Shown: positions 1 to 11,165 of the stretch, one piece after another
Layout of the letters: the number at the start of each line of letters is the position of its first letter
Position numbering within the stretch: position 1 is the stretch's first letter
Program-made: the position numbers and the translations under genes
DNA from: Agapanthus africanus
Lineage: Eukaryota > Streptophyta > Magnoliopsida > Asparagales > Amaryllidaceae
Reading direction: 5' to 3'
Assembly (NCBI GenBank): GCA_030015575.1
Contig: JASDDO010000006.1
Coordinates: 381,756,137-381,820,136 of the forward strand
Length of the DNA stretch: 64,000 bases
The notes under the pieces: generated by a model
Database searches by the model: none
Seen by the model: the letters and a program-made list of their open reading frames with translations, nothing else
What the model was told of the DNA's origin: nothing

Positions 1-998
1 ATTTATTTGACTTAGCCCAATATTGGCCATAAGTCCTCAACTTATATTAATTGAGCCCACCTGCTCATAAATATTTCAACAGATCTTAGTCCCAAATTGG
101 ACTACAGATCTTCCAACCAACTCACATCGGTTTAAGGGTACATCTCTGAACCCCTCTGATATATGTCATTGTAATCCTTCAACATCTTCAGATAGGTGAC
201 GGGTCTCGACAACCATACACTTCATAGACTATGACATCTTTAAACTGGACTGTGGGGTCCTTAAACCCATGGACTATGATGTCCTTAACCTTGGACTGTG
301 GGGTCCTTAAACCCATGGACTATGATGTCCTTAACCTCGGACTGTGGGGTCCATTAAAACCCATGGACTATGATGTCCTTAACCTCGGACTGTGGGGTCC
401 TTTAAAACCCATGGACTATGATTTCCTTAACCTGGACCGTAATGTCCTTAAACTAACGTTGGACCGTAATGTCCTTAAACTAATTGACCGCAATGTCCCT
501 GAACTAAACAATAAAGCTCGAATGCTCTTTTGTTGGATCTAAAAGATCCCATTAAGTTAATCTTAGTCTAAAAATCAGACTAATGTATCCTTAAAACCAA
601 CTCCCAAACCCAAATATAAGAAGATATGGATTTGGACTAATCCACGCCCTATGGATGACAACATAAATTAGTCTCCGTATACAATCCACAGGCAACCAAA
701 AACAAAACAAACACCCACGACATGAAATGACCATCTGGAGAAGGAGAAAGTTATTACCGCGATGCGGTAGCGTAATTAACTGCAGGGAAGAGCGTCTCGA
801 CAATCAAAAACCCCTCAAATGAGGGGGAATCTGACGAAGTCTGCTACATCGGCCGCATCTGTTTAAACCTTCAATACACGGTGCCATAAATCAACTTGGC
901 ATCTTCTGAGAGGTGGACGGATTGCACCAATTAGCATCTGCCCTCGAATTTCAGGCCTGACGTCCCAACGTCCCGGTCGCGTCTTTCGGCGGGAAGCA
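1..998 (+). repeat. 5' LTR (right part) of Tat-type Gypsy element G1
   Basis: This stretch is repeated at about 27,185-28,241 in the same orientation, and in reverse at 34,738 onward and 48,843 onward, so it is an LTR. Its left part lies outside the window. It ends GGGAAGCA at 998 and is followed two bases later by a PBS-like segment, as expected for an LTR end. By eye the first 250 bp differ from the 3' copy at about 4% of positions, which suggests an insertion one to two million years old under usual plant rates. The 3' copy also carries an extra short tandem duplication near 27,743-27,815 that is absent here. Confidence 0.85.
247..498 (+). repeat. Array of GGAC-N6-GTCC dyads inside the LTR
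   Basis: About ten units spaced 24-26 bp apart each contain an inverted repeat GGAC-six bases-GTCC, or a near form. Spacers vary (TATGAT, TGTGGG, CGTAAT, CGCAAT) while the four-base arms stay nearly constant. The same array recurs in the 3' LTR (27,410-27,690), in reverse in both G2 LTR copies, and outside the LTR after pol at 21,310-21,600. A protein-binding or RNA-structure role is inference. Confidence 0.8.
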
Positions 999-1044
999 GA
1001 TTCTGGCACGCCCGGTGGGACCTTTTTCTCTTTCCACTCCACAC
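999..1044 (+). other. G1 primer binding site and start of leader
   Basis: Directly after the LTR end comes TTCTGGCACGCCCGGTGGGA (1,001-1,020), which contains TGG followed by a tRNA-3'-end-like complement, the usual form of a plant Gypsy PBS. The same segment lies in reverse next to both G2 LTR copies (about 34,716-34,736 and 48,821-48,841). The leader then stops at CCACTCCACAC, where copia C1 begins. In the reverse copies it continues with TTCGTGTGTCGTG, so the break is clear. Confidence 0.75.
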
Positions 1045-3194
1045 TGTTAGTTATATGTATGCCCCATAGGCCAGTATTGTACATATGATGTATATTGTAA
1101 TTGATGCTTGGACATATATAGGGAGGACTTTCTTGCTCGACATGATAGTATGCTATCTGGTTGTATTTTATCTTAACATGTACTCTGATTGTCTCTATGT
1201 TACATGTTGATAAAGCCCTTAGGATATGTACTCGACTACTGGGACTATGATGAGATCATACTAGTGGGGCCGCGGTAGTCGACGAGTACATCCTATAATA
1301 GTTCCTAGTCGAGGGTGTATCGAGACAGGGCATCGATACACCAGAGTAGACTAGCGTATACGCATCTTGACCCATATGATGGGCGATGGATGATCCCATA
1401 TCCATCGGTGTTTGACATCAAGGATGGTGTACGGGTGCTCAGTAAAGACTGGGTACACTGGACGGACTCGCCGAGAACTCCCAGATGGTATTATACCTCA
1501 CGTCAGATGGCAGTTCTCCGGTGACACTGGTACATAGTAGTCTGTTGACCCGAGATCGTCATAGAGTCTTGTGTGATTCCCACTGTGCTTTGATTTCCAT
1601 CATACCACGTCCAAGAGGGCGTGCAAAAAGGTAGCTTTTGGGTACAGTCCCGAATCACATGGAGGCAATGAGAGATAGGAGGGGATTCGTCTCTCCCGGT
1701 ATAGGGAGTTGATGTTGTGCTGTGTTCGATTGGCTATAACCGGAAATCCCTGGCCAGGGTTGCTGAGATTTACTGGTAAGTGTTATCAGTAGTTTCTCGA
1801 ACTGTTATAGACCTCATATCGACACGACTTATCAAGCTACTGGGGTCTGACGTTTACCACCCCTAGGCGAGATATGCAACATATCAGACGACGAGACCGG
1901 ACTGTACGTGAGTGTTACTGATTGGATTCACAGGAGAATGTAGAGGCTTGCTTGTTGATCTTCTGAGCGTTCAATACTTGGGTGCTGTTACGTTTTGCTG
2001 ACCGCTTGCAGCTTGTGGGTGTTTAATATGATCATCACCTACTGCCGGCGTATTGACGATTCTTTAGAGTCCTACACAGAGGTTTCTTGACTCAGGCAAA
2101 ACGGAGTAGGAGCACATTTGTGATATGTGCGGGACCGAGGATAATGCGGTATGTGATACCGTATTGGATTCTCGCGATATGAGATATCGGCCGAGTATAT
2201 GTGATATAGCCGGGTCATCGTATTAGTCGGTTATATGCGATATAGCCGGATTGTCGGATCAAGTGTTGATTCGATAATTTAATGTATAATAATATATTTG
2301 ATATATTAAATTACATTAAGTAATATTAGCTCACTAAAAGATTCTTTTTCTCACTCGGGTAATATATTGATATATATGCGATATATGTTAATTGTATTAT
2401 TTTATATTGTTACGATAAATATTATATATGTGATATATAATATTGTAACATGATATGATAACTAATGCAACATGTTTAGTGGAGATTAAATAAGGTTAGG
2501 GTTTGTTTTGGGTTAGTTCCTCCTTGATGATTCTAAAAGGTTTTCTTTTGTTTTTGCAAACATATTTTCAAATGACTCATGTTTTAACCCAACCCAAACC
2601 CTAGCCCTAGTTAATTCTCTACATGGGTTTAGTTGACCATGGTTGCATTATTCATCATATTTATCTTTTCATTATTCATCACAAAAGGATAACAATGATT
2701 ATTCATCTTCTTCTTCATTCTTTCTTTCATGGAAAAAGCTTTCTAGCTTTTTTCCAAGTGATGAAAATGAGTGAGAATAAGAAAATAAAAGAGAGCAAAA
2801 ATCCTACTTCATCATCCTCATCTACCATTTCCATTTAGATGAAGGTGTTCACTTCATTTAGTGAGTGTTAGCTTGTGTTAATGAAATTTCAAGGTAGATC
2901 ATCTTTGTATCGAAGATCGGAAGCAAGCTTGCATCATTCTCTTCGTGGTGCCTCTCGAGAGTCCGGAACACGATGATCGCAGAGAAGGGACCACAACACG
3001 GAGCTTATGAAGTGAAGGACTGGATCTACAAAGGTTGTAATCTCTCTCACTTAGTGTTAAAATGTTTAACATGCTTTGTTTCAAATAAACTATAGTTTAA
3101 AGGTCCGGCTTTGGGTTGTTCGGCACGGCTAAATTTTTAATCGGGCATGGTCGATGCCTCGTAGACCCTTGTGAGCGTGCCTAGCAACCTTACA
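1045..3194 (+). repeat. C1 5' LTR (2,150 bp)
   Basis: It starts TGTTAG at 1,045 and ends CTTACA at 3,194, just before a tRNA-Met-type PBS. The second LTR at 9,016-11,165 has the same length and nearly the same sequence, and a reverse relative lies at 50,070-53,639. It contains AT-rich stretches and two copies of a segment resembling ATATGTGATATAGCCGG near 2,195-2,250. No convincing coding region is seen. Confidence 0.88.
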
Positions 3195-3395
3195 GTGGTT
3201 CAGAGCGAGGTTAGAGTTTTAGGCGAAATCTGAGCGAAGTTTAAAGTCCGATCAAACCCGGATACCCCGATACGAACCCATCTCTGGACAATTTTCAAAA
3301 ATGTGATTTTTTATGAATTAAAAATACTCAGAAAATTAAGCAGGAAAAACTAAGAATTACTGTGAAGTACGGCCCACTAATGCTCTTATATGACC

Positions 3396-3436
3396 GCGGA
3401 ACCGCGGCCAAACCAAGGGTTTGGCGGCGGTTCCGC
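3396..3436 (+). repeat. GC-rich hairpin in C1 leader
   Basis: Arms GCGGAACCGCGGCCAAACC and GGTTTGGCGGCGGTTCCGC pair almost perfectly around a 4-5 base loop. In the second leader copy (near 11,365) one arm and the loop are missing, consistent with deletion between the similar arms. In E the left junction of block B lies just beyond the matching arm. Confidence 0.75.
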
Positions 3437-5216
3437 AGCCAAAATTTTGAATTAGTCCCTGGAACTTCATATATTTATTCTTAGGTCCTTTCTTATCATT
3501 TTTTCTGGGAATTTTTTAATTCCACTCAAGTGTTGAGTTTTCTGGGTTGTATTGGGGACTTGTTGATTCGATCGGATAATTTAACTTTGTTTAGTTTGTT
3601 CGGATAATTTTTAGATCGTGTTAAAAAGTTCGACCGGATATCAATAACTCACTCTTTCCCCTGCCGGAAAATTTCCAAGCGTTGGATTTTTTCGTAGTTT
3701 AGGAACGTTCTAAGTCGTGCAAGTAACGCGGTGGACCCTCTAGAAGACAACAAACCTTAACTCGATTATGTGACCGTCTTGAACTGTCTCTGAACCTTAG
3801 AGTTTGTAGCAGTACGGCGTGCCACATGTGAGGCGTTGGCTTGACCCTTTTACGGCTGGACCATTGGTACTGTAGCATGTGATGGATGTTTTTAAACTAA
3901 TTTCAAGTGTTGAGAACTATTTGGGAAAACTTGGATGTTTGATTATTCGATCGGAAATTTTAACATTGTCTATTTATCTGGAATGTGATACAATATTTGG
4001 AATCCACATGTAGTTATGAGATAACTAATTTGAATGTTATAAATCTAGCAGTTCAGTCTCAATTGATCGGTTGCTACGGAATTTTGATGTGATCAAAAGT
4101 CCGTCGCAATCACGTAGCGTACGCGGATACTCGCCGGGTAAACTTAACATACAGCCATGCCCCATAGCCCCGACCAAGTGACTGTAGGAAAACCCCGTCG
4201 CCAAAAGCATCCGTTCGGGTGCTCGCGGCAGCGGTGTTCCGCCTTAGTGCACTTCGTCGACGGCATCCGGAGGTGCGGCCGTCTACTAAAGTTTGCGACG
4301 AGCATTCGATCAGGTTGTCGGGAATCTTGTTGAATTGCCCGACTGGATATTGAAAAGAGTTTTCGATAATAAAACTAAAATGCGGAATTTATAATTGTTA
4401 GGCATATGATGTCTAAGGAATTCATTTGGTTAGGCATGCGATGTCTAAGGGGGTTGCGGATTCCAACTGTTGTAGTTTTACACTTTCTTTTCTGTGACCG
4501 TAAGTGTAGTATGTAGTTGTATCGCCGGTTTTCGTTGCTATACATCGACGACAATCGGCGTATGCATACTTACTTACGTTGATGACATGTGATATTATGT
4601 GTTGCTGTGATATGTTATATTGGATCGTCCTGTTTGAATAGCCGGGGGTTTTATGTGAGATGAGAGTTTTTCATTTTCATTCATGTAAAATTCATTTGTA
4701 TGTAATATTCTTTTATTGGGGCACTTCCGGGCTGAGGATGATGTCACCATTGTATATTATTTACTTCTCCGCATTAAGTAGACCCAAGGCGGGGAGCATA
4801 AGTAACCGGGTTTTAGGGTCCAGTGGGAGGCCATCTCGAGGAGTCGAAACCGGGTCTCATAACCCTAGAATTGGCAGTGTTGCTTGCCGCTCTCGTAGGG
4901 GTCTAGGGATATGGGTTTGGCTATTCATCGCGACCGTGGAATCCGTGTTTTATACAGGCTCGTATTAAAAACACGGACGTCCTAGTATATCCAATATTTC
5001 ATATATGTTCTTCTGCTGCAATATTCTGTGATGAGATCATATTACTGCCTGAGGCGAATGTTTATATTATATATATGAGATATATATTATATATTGTTTA
5101 TTTCGTTTCATATCTGTTGCTTGTGAAGCATAATAAAATAGGACTTCATTAATGAGATTAATGAAATAAAAGAAACCTAAAGATGTTGTAGAAATTTGTT
5201 TAAAAACTGGTAGCTC

Positions 5217-5480
5217 TAGTTCTTGCTTTGCATAGCGGTGTTCCTTGTAGAACATCCAGCACCTTATTCGATAAGGAAAGAGCCGAGATCCCTTCACCGG
5301 GAATGATCTCTTTAGTGAAACTAGCAGATGCTAGAAACTCGGTTTCTCTTTTGATTACTTCTATAGTTCTTGCTTTGCATAGTGATATTTGTGAAATATC
5401 CTGCACCTTATTCGATGAGGAAAGGGCCGATGATCTCTTCACCGGGAGTGACCCCTTTAGCAAAACTAGAAAAGTCTCAA
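5217..5480 (+). repeat. Direct repeat in C1 leader (two diverged units of about 130 bp)
   Basis: Both units run from GTTCTTGCTTTGCATAG through a CACCTTATTCGAT(A/G)AGGAAAG segment to a TTCACCGGGA(A/G)TGA segment. The same pair recurs in the second leader (13,160-13,420) and in reverse in E (about 44,740-45,000), so the duplication predates these copies. Confidence 0.8.
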
Positions 5481-5604
5481 AAACACTCCATTTAAAATCA
5501 CTCGATTCTACAACGATATCAAATTCATTACGCAAAGGGTTTTCTTAAAAACCTGTCGTAGCCCTCCGTCATTTCAGATAAGTACTTCATAGTATTCGTG
5601 CTAC

Positions 5605-5802
5605 GTTTGTTGGCTTTCGTCAAGGCGTAGTGTGCGGTAGCTATTTATGCTTATCTGCTTATGCATATGGTGCAGATTGAGTTAGGGTAGTCGTGCGACT
5701 TTGTTGGCTTTCGTCAAGGGCCGTGCGGGTGGGTTTAATTCAATCGGGAAATTATGGGTTGGACTTGACTAGTAGCCTATGGTTTGTTGGCTTTCGTCAA
5801 GG
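5605..5802 (+). repeat. Three copies of a 20-bp leader motif
   Basis: The motif TTTGTTGGCTTTCGTCAAGG occurs near 5,607, 5,700 and 5,781, about 90 bp apart. It occurs again at 13,547, 13,642 and 13,722, and in reverse with small changes in E at 44,410-44,610. The spacing and conservation over copies suggest a structural or regulatory element of the leader; function unknown. Confidence 0.75.
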
Positions 5803-6219
5803 TCATAGGATGCTAGGGGTAAAATATTATTGGGAATTTCAAGTGTTGAAATTTGCAATGAGATTGCATACCTTCTATGAGATAGTTGGATCCTGATACC
5901 CGCTGCGAGTAAGAGTTACTCCTGGGAGAGTTTTACACATTACAATTAGCCGATCAAGTAGGTGTCTAGAAAGGTGTCAACGGGGTTACGCCCCTGGGAA
6001 ACCGAGGTTTACTTTAATTAGGTTCGTGCGAAAGCACGGGAGACCTCCCTCAAAGTACCGGCACTGGTCTGGCTGAAAGATTGGCAAACTTGTAGCGTGT
6101 AATTAATCCCGGCTAGTCTTTCCTTTTAGGGTTTGAAGGAAGATTTGACTAAAACAGTGGGAGACATCCTGATTAGATATTTTAGATAACCAATCTAATC
6201 TTGTAAGAGCATACGCTGA

Positions 6220-8997
6220 GTGTTTTCTTCTCTCTCTCTCCAGGTAGCGACCATATCATGCCTTAATCAAGATAATAATACGGATATATTGACCGAACCC
6301 GCTTGTTATACTGAGCTGGGGAACGTTGGTCCCGCTCCAACTTATAATTGTTATAAGACAGAGCAGGATATAGGGGATTACCAGAATTCCCGTGCCGCCC
6401 AAACGAAGAAAGTGCATGCTGATGCATCATCTTCGGGTGTATTCATTACAGAGAACTGTTTCTCAATAACCTTTACGTCCTGGGTATGTGATACTGGATC
6501 AGGATCCCACATATGTAATTTGTTACATGGGCTACAGATAGGTAGAGAACTGAGAACGGGTGATAAGTTTCATGAGATAGAAACGGTGCAAGTGTTGCAG
6601 CCAAGTCTGTTGGTCACTATCACCCTGTATTACCAGAATACATTGATTCTGAACGAATGCTATGAGATACCGAACCTGATATACAACATCATATCAGTCT
6701 CTTTATTAGTAAAGAAGGATATAATTTTGTATTGTTGGATAATGTTTTGAACATTTCCTATATCAAGAGTTGATCGGTTCAGGTACGTTATCTAAAAGCA
6801 TAGATGTTCTAAATCAAATTACAGTTCTTAGTATAAAGAACACACACAAGAGGAAGAGTTCAGAAATGAACGGATCCTTCTTGAGGCATTGTAGACTAGG
6901 TCATATCAATGCGACCCGACTAGCTAAGTTATATTTAGATGCATATTTAAATTTTTTTGAATTTACATCTTGTGAAATTTGCCGGTCATGTCACAAAGAT
7001 AAGATGACCATAGCTCTGTTTATTGGAAACAGAGAAAGAGTTAATGAACTTTTGGGATTGATACATGCTGATGTATGAAGGTCCCCTGTCTACACATGCC
7101 AAGACCGGTTCTTTGTCCTTCATTACATTCTCTGATGATCTCTCAAGATTCAGACATATGTTCCTGTTGAAACACAAGTCCGAAACTTTTGAGATATTCA
7201 TAGAATATAAGTTAGAAGTAGAGAACCAAAATACGGGTATAAGTATTATGTCCTTTGATGAGATCAAGGAGGAGAATACTTGAGCACGGAATTCCTGGAC
7301 TATTCTAAAGGAGAATGAGATTCTCTCTCAGCATTACTCCTCCGTATACACCATAGCACGATGGTATATCGGGGCGGAGCAATAACACCCTATGTGATAT
7401 GGTGTGCTCTATGATGAGTACTACTAAGTTTCCTATTTCCTTTTGGGAGTTATGCACTTGAGAAGCTGCATACCTATTGAATAGGGTTCAAATCAAATCA
7501 GTTGCCTACCACTTCATATGTGATATGGAAAGGGAAGAGCCCATATCTTAAGTTTGTTAAGATTTGGGGTTGTCCGGCCTATGTCTAAAAGCAAAATCCG
7601 GACAAGCTCGAGGCAAGGTCAGCTCTGTAAAACTGGAAGTAGTTCCAGCTATACAAACTGCAGCTGATGATTTGGTAGAACCAAATGATTCAGTAGTTTC
7701 CAACGAACCTCAGCCTCTCCGCCGATCTAGTAGTGTTCCTCACCCACCAGAGAGATACTTCGGTTTCTCTATGACAGTGGGAGCGAGGATTGCATCATGA
7801 GATGATGACCCAACTAGTTTCGAGCTGGCCATCAGGAGTGGGACACTGTAAGAATGGCTGGATGCTTAGCGATCTGAGATGGAATCCTTATACACCAACA
7901 AAGTATGGACTTTGGTTGCTTTATCTGAAGGGTTAAATCCCCATCAGGAGCAAGTATATCTTGAGAAAATTACTTGGTGTACATGGAAAAGTTGAGACTT
8001 TCAAAGCTATGCTTAAGTCCATCCAGATCCTACTTGGCACTGCTACATACCATGACTACGATATCTGGTGGTTGGGTGTCTTGACTGCTTTTCTAAATGA
8101 TGTTTTAGAAGAGAGCGTCTATAATTACACAGCCAGAGGGCGTCGTAGACAGTAGGAGCAGTGGAAACATGTGCAAGATGCTTTATAGGATAAAGCAGGC
8201 ATCGCGGAGTTGGAACGTCTGTTTTGATATGGTAGTCAAAGAGTTTGACTTCATCAAAATGGTAGACGAACCTTGTATATACAAAAAGGTAGTAGGGAGT
8301 ATGGTGGTGATCCTCGTTGAGTACGTGGATGACATACTCTTGATAGGGAAGGAGTTTCCTATGCTATGCTCGGTTAATCTCCGCTTATCACAAGGATTCT
8401 CCATATAGGATCAAAGTGATACCTCCTAAATCTTGGGTTTTGGATCTATGAGATAGATCTAATTGGATGTTAGGATACTCACTAGTTGTAGTGAGATGGT
8501 ATCAATCGATCCTGTGGAGAATCACTGGAAAGGTTCCAGGGTGATAAGGACGACTGAATGTCAGTCACAGGCATTGTCTTTACCCTCAGTGGAGGGACGG
8601 TATGTTGGAAGAGTTCCAAACTAGATACTGCGACATACTAGACGATTAAAGGCAAGATACATCATTACCAAGGATGCTACCAAAGAGGCAGTCTGGATAT
8701 ATATAAGTTCATGAGATGAACTTCGTTCCTACCATTGTATGACAATGGAGTTGTGGCTTTTGCCAAGGAACCCCCCGTCCCATCTGAAATCCAGATATAA
8801 TTCTTAGGCAGTATCACATGATCATAGAGATGGTTGATCTTCAGGGAGATTGAGGTTAGGAGAGTAGACACAGAGGACGACAGTGCGGATCCACTCACAA
8901 AGGCCTTTTTCCCAGTAGAGCCTTTTATGGGATGGTTGAGTATGAGATACTTTAACGACAGCTAATTGTTGGGTATGTGATACCATAACAGATGGCC
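6220..8997 (+). pseudogene. C1 gag-end/PR/INT/RT/RNase H remnant
   Basis: Domain traces in Copia order are visible. Near 6,480-6,530 there is a protease motif WVCDTGSGSHIC. The GAG-pre-integrase zinc region (CRLGHINATRLAKL, then CEICRSCHKDK) lies at about 6,880-7,000, the integrase core near 7,065-7,280, and an integrase C-terminal/hinge trace near 7,560-7,800. RT traces run from 7,960 to 8,410, including the catalytic-loop motif VEYVDDILLIGKE. Further RNase H-like traces extend to the PPT. A recognisable UBN2-type gag is missing ahead of PR, and the same is true of E. The region is broken in more than ten places and is a fossil. Confidence 0.8.
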
Positions 8998-9015
8998 CTA
9001 GTGCAAGTGGAAGAT
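8998..9015 (+). other. C1 polypurine tract
   Basis: The purine-rich stretch AGTGCAAGTGGAAGAT directly precedes the TGTTAG start of the 3' LTR. The D element has the matching tract in reverse at 39,217-39,235. This is the expected plus-strand primer site. Confidence 0.75.
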
Positions 9016-11165
9016 TGTTAGTTATATGTATGCCCTAGAGGCCATTACTGTACATATGATGTATATTGTAATGGATGCTTGGACATATATAGGGAGGACT
9101 TTCTTGCTCGACATGATAGTATGCTATCTGGTTGTACTTTATCTTAACATGTACTCTGATTGTCTCTATGTTACATGTTGATAAAGCCCTTAGGATATGT
9201 ACTCGACTACTGAGACTATGATGAGATCATACTAGTGGGGCTACGGTAGTCGACGAGTACATTCTATAACAGTTCCTAGTCGAGGGTGTATTGAGACAGG
9301 GCATCAATACACCAGAGTAGACTAGCGTATACGCATCTTGACCCATATGATGGGCGATGGATGATCCTATATCCATCGGTGTTTGACATCAAGGATGGTG
9401 TACGGGTGCTCAGTAGAGACTGGGTACACTGGACGGACTCGCCGAGAACTCCCAGATGGTATTATACCTCACGTCAGGTGGCAGTTCTCCGGTGACACTG
9501 GTACAGAGTAGTCTGTTGACCCGAGATCGTCATAGAGTCTTGTGTGATTCCCACTGTGCTTTGATTTCCATCATACCACATCCAAGAGGGCGTGCAAAAA
9601 GGTGGCTTTTGGGTACAGTCCCGAATCACATGGAGGCAATGAGCGATAGGAGGGGATTCATCTCTCCCGGTATAGGGAGTTGATGTTGTGCTGTGTTCGA
9701 TTGGCTATAACCGGAAATCCCTGGCCAGGGTTGCTGAGATTTACTGGTAAGTGTTATCAGTAGTTTCTCGAACTGTTATAGACCTCATATCGACACGACT
9801 TATCAAGCTACTGGGGTCTGACGTTTACCACCCCTAGGCGAGATATGCAACATATCAGACGACGAGACCGGATTGTACGTGAGTGTTACTGATTGGATTC
9901 ATAGAAGAATGTACAGGCTTACTTGTTGATCTTCTGAGCGCTCAATACCTGGGTGCTGTTACGTTTAGCTGACCGCTTGCAGCTTGTGGGTGTTTAATAT
10001 GATCATCACCTACTGCCGGCGTATTGACGATTCTTTAGAGTCCTACACAGAGGATTCTTGACTCAGGCAAAACGGAGTAGGAGCACATATGTGATATGTG
10101 CGGGACCGAGGATAATGCGGTATGTGATACCGTATTGGATTCTCGCGATATGAGATATCGGCCGAGTATATGTGATATAGCCGGGTCATCGTATTAGTCG
10201 GTTATATGCGATATAGCCGGATTGTCGGATCAAGTGTTGATTCGATAATTTAATGTATAATAATATATTTGATATATTAAATTACATTAACTAATATTAG
10301 CTCACTATAAGATTTTTTTTCTCACTCGGGTAATACATTGATATATATGCGATATATGTTAATTGTATTATTTTATATTGTTACGATAAATATTATATAT
10401 GTGATATATAATATTGTAACATGATATGATAACTAATGCAACATGTTTAGTAGAGATTAAACAAGGTTAGGGTTTATTTTGGGTTAGTTCCTTCTTGATA
10501 ATTCTAGAAGGTTTTCTTTTATTTTTGCAAAGATATTTTCAAATGACTCATGCTTTAACCCAACCCAAACCCTAGCCCTAGTTAATTCTCTACATGGGTT
10601 TAGTTGACCATGGTTGCATTATTCATCATATTTATCGTTTCATTATTTATCACAAAAGGATAACAATGATTATTCATCTTCTTCTTCATTCTTTCTTTCA
10701 TGGAAAAAGCTTTCTAGCTTTTTTCCAAGTGATGAAAATGAGTGAGAATAAGAAAATAAAAGAGAGCAAAAATCCTAATTCATCATCCTCATCTATCCTT
10801 GCCATTTAGATGAAGGTGTTCACTTCATTTAGTGAGTGTTAGCTTGTGTTAATGAAACTTCAAGGTAGATCATCTTTGTATCGAAGATCGGAAGCAAGCT
10901 TGCATCATTCTCTTCGTGGTGCCTCTCGAGAGTCCGGAACACGATGATCGCAGCGAAGGGACCACAACACGGAGATTATGAAGTGAAGGACCGGATCTAC
11001 AAAGGTTGTAATCTCTCTCACTTAGTTTTAAAGTGTTTAACATGCTTTGTTTCGCATAAACTATAGTTTAAAGATCCGGCTTTGGGTTGTTCGGCACGGC
11101 TAAATTTTTAATCGGGCATGGTCGATGCCTCGTAGACCCTTGTGAGCGTGCCTAGCAACCCTACA
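9016..11165 (+). repeat. C1 3' LTR (2,150 bp)
   Basis: It starts TGTTAG after the polypurine tract and ends CTACA at 11,165. Length and sequence match the 5' LTR. It is followed not by flanking DNA but by PBS and leader sequence. Confidence 0.88.

Larger units (their letters stand above)
3195..6243 (+). other. C1 PBS and 3 kb untranslated leader
   Basis: The PBS at about 3,196-3,207 reads TGGT-TCAGAGC. The sister copies read TAGTATCAGAGC (11,167) and, in reverse, TGGTATCAGAGC (about 50,057-50,068), matching the usual complement of initiator-Met tRNA. A leader of 3 kb is unusually long for Copia. It holds a GC-rich hairpin (3,396-3,436), direct repeats (5,217-5,480; 5,605-5,802), and ends with a pyrimidine tract plus CAG at 6,226-6,243 that looks like a splice acceptor. 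The same acceptor-like end occurs in E (43,967-43,990, reverse), so it is a family feature. Confidence 0.75.

Noticed and set aside
2623-2838. Small host-like protein in the C1 LTR (also at 10,594)
   Set aside because: Low-complexity frame within an LTR, no recognisable domain, conserved only because the LTR is duplicated.
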